This document shows, piece by piece, positions 7,201 to 8,714 of a stretch of DNA of 8,714 nucleotides. Location: NCBI GenBank assembly GCA_011053245.1, contig DRGS01000140.1, positions 1 to 8,714 on the forward strand. Direction: 5' to 3'. A model generated the notes under the pieces. It was not told the DNA's origin, did not search any database, and worked only from the letters and a program-made list of their open reading frames with translations. Position 1 is the first letter of the stretch; each line of letters begins with the position of its first letter. This DNA is from Phycisphaerales bacterium (GTDB taxonomy: Bacteria > Planctomycetota > Phycisphaerae > Sedimentisphaerales > Anaerohalosphaeraceae). A program made the translations under genes and the position numbers.

Positions 7201-7669
7201 TGGCGTTTATTACCGGCAGCGGGGCTTTGCCGGAGGTATCAGCGAACTTAAGATCGGCTATGTTCCATCTTTTTTCGTCGGCGTCATAAATGACATTGGC
7301 AAGGAAATCGCCTATGGCTATTCTTTTAACGGTGGGCCGAAACTTGAGCAGGCTCAGAAACGAAAAGGATATATCCACCTGTCTGGCTTCGAGAATTACG
7401 CTATCGTAGATGTCTTCGTCCCGGGGACCGATCGAAAGTGAGTTTATGCTGACAGAACCGTTTGCCTCGAACTGCAGCGAGTCGATGCTCACTTCTGTTC
7501 CGGTGAGGTTTTCGATCTGCTGGCGTGCAAGAGGGAGTAGTACCTTGTTGCCGAGTTTATCGTATGCAAAAGACAGAGCCACCGCGATAACGCTAATCCA
7601 TATCAGACGGCGCAGAAATACCGGTCTTACTTTCGGCCTGCGCTCAGTTTTATGCCGTAAGTCAGGCAT
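4292..7669 (-). CDS. Large AsmA/YhdP-like membrane-anchored protein with tandem modules
   Basis: This complete 1125-residue protein resembles the AsmA/TamB/YhdP group, inner-membrane-anchored periplasmic proteins implicated in phospholipid movement between membranes. A basic N-terminus is followed by one membrane helix (about 19-36, RRLIWISVIAVALSFAY) and then long alternating beta strands. The segment after the helix (LARQQIENLTGTEVSIDSL, about 48-65) is the typical AsmA-type opening. The C-terminal part (LVLKGEGKLDLKDNNVDLDF, about 1047-1066, then VEVHGDIENPKI, 1095-1106) matches the usual ending. The middle has four tandem modules, marked by FPYPL-type motifs at 367, 482, 600 and 721. The ATG is the first after an in-frame TAA 12 bases upstream; no Shine-Dalgarno sequence is visible, so coupling to purD translation is possible. 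It follows purD by 25 bp. Family placement is by architecture and short motifs, so the exact subfamily is uncertain; lipid transfer is inferred. Confidence 0.8.
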   Translation of the reverse strand: MPDLRHKTERRPKVRPVFLRRLIWISVIAVALSFAYDKLGNKVLLPLARQQIENLTGTEVSIDSLQFEANGSVSINSLSIGPRDEDIYDSVILEARQVDISFSFLSLLKFRPTVKRIAIGDFLANVIYDADEKRWNIADLKFADTSGKAPLPVINAKRGIIKLSKIEKAATKVLAVVGVNGIFAPARSPQTYSFFIDVDDRLGFQGSKIHGKWKTGPAGKLELKRTEILMNDSPIYENTWDMKNIALNLEYDENNITVNKLKWDMGEQTTATISAKIANYRTDPQYTLDALFENIYVTDTPNADSIVYSKQLLEKCALPLRTFFQQYAPKGLADLTIHTAGKFANLKDNKSTGKIDCRDMSILYEEFPYRLEHIAGTVELTGDGVVLDHLKCKHGDVDVNINGYSKGIGDNLECDIEITSPNMLIDDDLYKALGPKQKDLWWTFTPSGLAKAKYTIKKQPGEKEQPHLSIELLNVQAAYKHFPYPLRNLKGTVTIEPGKLVIDKIVSKRNNSEIALTGSITEADSPRPRYNIVITATDIPIDDTLKAALPLNQRRFYEHFDVDALTDVEVTVFPNEVGRRLVEYIAKVNIKDASLTYCDFPLPLTCLNVEAVLTADKILLKSLDGMCGTGHVTITNGTMWPATDVNSDPGFCLTLNVRELELEKGLLSALPGSPAAIVSMLQPAGKVNIVADININSRRQDCQPYKIVIDCLQNDFTFKKFPYPLENVTGTVTITDKNIELKNITATPAGDTPGDNDEQPKILFNAGLAYNESAIEKGNFTVSAANIKLDHRLGRAFSETGNDFLLDLSPAGIMDIEIADGRFYTDTDNKKKVELTTHVALRNGSLGSNGTLTDIEAVLDASAVYALGTGFESAQAKLRSDKLKLRKKTVENLHADISYDPIRSVFSTKRLTANFYDGKLFGDVELKYPNANGAQYLSEIVFDGVNVKKLLAKTTDTDEKNENITKGRACGSLSVAGVFDGSNRMMGRLNIAVSEMELARRSFLGKIISTLQMNEPTDFIFSDMTVDSYIRNNDLVFENVYMSGKSLVLKGEGKLDLKDNNVDLDFAAFSGQKHYIEPDFFGSLARGLGKAVITVEVHGDIENPKITTTTLPVFKTPLDLLGDKL
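5276..6793 (-). repeat. Four imperfect tandem protein modules (115-127 residues) in the AsmA-like gene
   Basis: Two landmarks recur in order. The first is FPYRLEHIAGTVEL, FPYPLRNLKGTVTI, FPLPLTCLNVEAVL and FPYPLENVTGTVTI, at residues 367, 482, 600 and 721 (spacings 115, 118, 121). Between them is a second motif of the type NMLIDDDLYKALGP, DIPIDDTLKAALP, LELEKGLLSALP and IKLDHRLGRAF, with equivalent Leu residues at 429, 545, 666 and 793 (spacings 116, 121, 127). The DNA is diverged, though short matches such as GGATATGGGAA and GGATAGGGGAA remain near 6210 and 5500. The regular spacing indicates ancient internal duplication. Module boundaries are approximate. Confidence 0.75.
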
Positions 7670-7694
7670 TTTTTGCCATTATAACTTAACCTGG

Positions 7695-8714
7695 TTAGAG
7701 TGAGATCGCTTTGTCAGCGATGTCGCGTCTGCAATATGCCCCCTCGAAACTTATCAGATCCACTGCCTCATAGGCTCTTTTCTTTGCATCGGCAATTGTC
7801 TGGCCAAGAGCGGTAACTCCGAGTACCCGTCCGCCAGCGGTTACGATCTGTCCGTCTTTTTCTGCGGTTCCGGCGTGGAATACGACGACATCGTCAAGTT
7901 GTTTGGCTTTTTCCAGGCCGGTTATGACCTTTCCATTTTCATAGTCTCCGGGGTATCCTCCGGATGACATGACAACACAGACGGCGGGCCGTTCGTCCCA
8001 TTTAAGAGTGACTTCGTCGAGCCTTCCGTCACATGTAGCGAGCATGACGTCGAGGAGGTCGCTTTTTAACCGCATCAGTATCGGCTGGGTCTCAGGGTCG
8101 CCGAACCTGACATTGAATTCAAGAACTCGCGGGCCTCCCTTAGTGAGCATGATCCCGGCGTACAATACACCTCTAAAGGGGCTGCCGTCGCGGTTCATGC
8201 CGTCTACAGTTGGGACAAGGACCTCTTTTACGATCTGCTTCATGAGCGGCTCGGTAACCACCGGAGCAGGGCAGTACGCCCCCATTCCGCCGGTATTCGG
8301 CCCGGTGTCGCCATCACCGATGGGTTTGTGGTCCTGTGAGGTTTCGAGGACGTATATGTTCCGTCCATCGACGAGAGCGAGTATCGACGCTTCTTCGCCG
8401 AGCAACTTATCCTCGACGAGGATCGTTGCGCCGGCGTCCCCAAATGCGTTGTCGCACATTATTTTTTCGGCTGCGAGTATGCCGTCCGAAGGCTCGTCGC
8501 ATACGAATACGCCTTTTCCCTTTGCCAGGCCAGCGGCTTTTATCACTACGGGTTCGTCGCGGCTGGCGATATAGGCTTTGGCGTCTTCGTACTGGTCGAA
8601 TATCCTGCTCTCAGCGGTAGGAATGGCATTGGAACGCATGATCTGCTTTGCGAATGCTTTGTCGGCTTCGAGTTTTGCAGCGGCTGCGGCAGGTCCGAAT
8701 GCCTTGATACCGGC
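7695..8714 (-). CDS. purD: Phosphoribosylamine-glycine ligase (GAR synthetase), N-terminus outside window
   Basis: This is the second enzyme of de novo purine synthesis: it joins glycine to phosphoribosylamine using ATP, in the cytosol. The frame is open to the right edge. Reading beyond the ATG at 8639 gives IKAFGPAAAAAKLEADKAFA, the conserved PurD segment, so that ATG is internal. 339 residues are visible, and about 85-90 N-terminal ones are missing compared with the usual length near 425. In fragment numbering the ATP-grasp landmarks are VVIKAAGLAKGKGV (56-69), GDTGPNTGGMGAY (135-147) and LEFNVRFGDPETQ (198-210), with the metal-site Glu199 and Asn201 present. The PurD C-terminal domain (about 243-335) contains VVMSSGGYPGDY and TAGGRVLGVTA. 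The common IKADGLA is IKAAGLA here, a mild variation. It lies 25 bp upstream of the AsmA-like gene on the same strand, probably in one operon. Confidence 0.97.
   Translation of the reverse strand, partial: AGIKAFGPAAAAAKLEADKAFAKQIMRSNAIPTAESRIFDQYEDAKAYIASRDEPVVIKAAGLAKGKGVFVCDEPSDGILAAEKIMCDNAFGDAGATILVEDKLLGEEASILALVDGRNIYVLETSQDHKPIGDGDTGPNTGGMGAYCPAPVVTEPLMKQIVKEVLVPTVDGMNRDGSPFRGVLYAGIMLTKGGPRVLEFNVRFGDPETQPILMRLKSDLLDVMLATCDGRLDEVTLKWDERPAVCVVMSSGGYPGDYENGKVITGLEKAKQLDDVVVFHAGTAEKDGQIVTAGGRVLGVTALGQTIADAKKRAYEAVDLISFEGAYCRRDIADKAISL

Noticed and set aside
1..8714. CRISPR arrays, tRNA or rRNA genes, insertion sequences, phage or defence genes
   Set aside because: No regular DNA repeats, terminal inverted repeats, transposase motifs or RNA gene signatures were visible, and nearly all sequence is explained by six coding regions.

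Overview
The window reads as ordinary chromosomal DNA from a Gram-negative-type bacterium, most likely Planctomycetota and perhaps a Phycisphaerae or Sedimentisphaerales relative. This guess rests on a sulfatase-modifying-factor-like domain protein, a rhomboid protease with a soluble TPR-like tail, an SH3-type secreted protein with a Pro/Lys/Val linker, and generally weak Shine-Dalgarno sequences. No marker gene fixes the taxonomy, so this is inference. An AsmA-like giant implies a double-membrane envelope.

Layout, left to right. (1) The C-terminal end of an FGE/SUMF1-fold protein on the + strand, cut by the left edge. (2) A complete M24B aminopeptidase P-type metallopeptidase on the - strand, converging on it. 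(3) A 122-bp divergent promoter region. (4) A complete rhomboid intramembrane serine protease with a cytosolic TPR-like C-terminal domain, on the + strand. (5) A 116-bp gap with a very good sigma70-type promoter, a small leader hairpin and the clearest ribosome binding site in the window. (6) An exported protein with two SH3-like domains, a Pro-rich linker, a helical segment and an OB-like C-terminus, on the + strand. (7) A 1125-residue AsmA/YhdP-like membrane-anchored protein on the - strand, converging on (6) with only 5 bp between stop codons. It contains four imperfect tandem modules of about 115-127 residues. (8) purD on the - strand, cut by the right edge, 25 bp upstream of (7) and probably cotranscribed with it.

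Three or four of the six genes concern the cell envelope: an intramembrane protease, an exported SH3 protein, a putative intermembrane lipid-transfer protein, and possibly the FGE-fold protein. The other two are housekeeping: peptide turnover and purine synthesis. I see no mobile element, CRISPR array, RNA gene, phage gene or defence cassette, and no gene-free stretch longer than 122 bp. I found no convincing new multi-gene system. The observations most worth following are the modular architecture of the AsmA-like protein, the rhomboid-TPR fusion, the SH3/OB-like protein, and an FGE-fold domain lacking one of the two catalytic cysteines.
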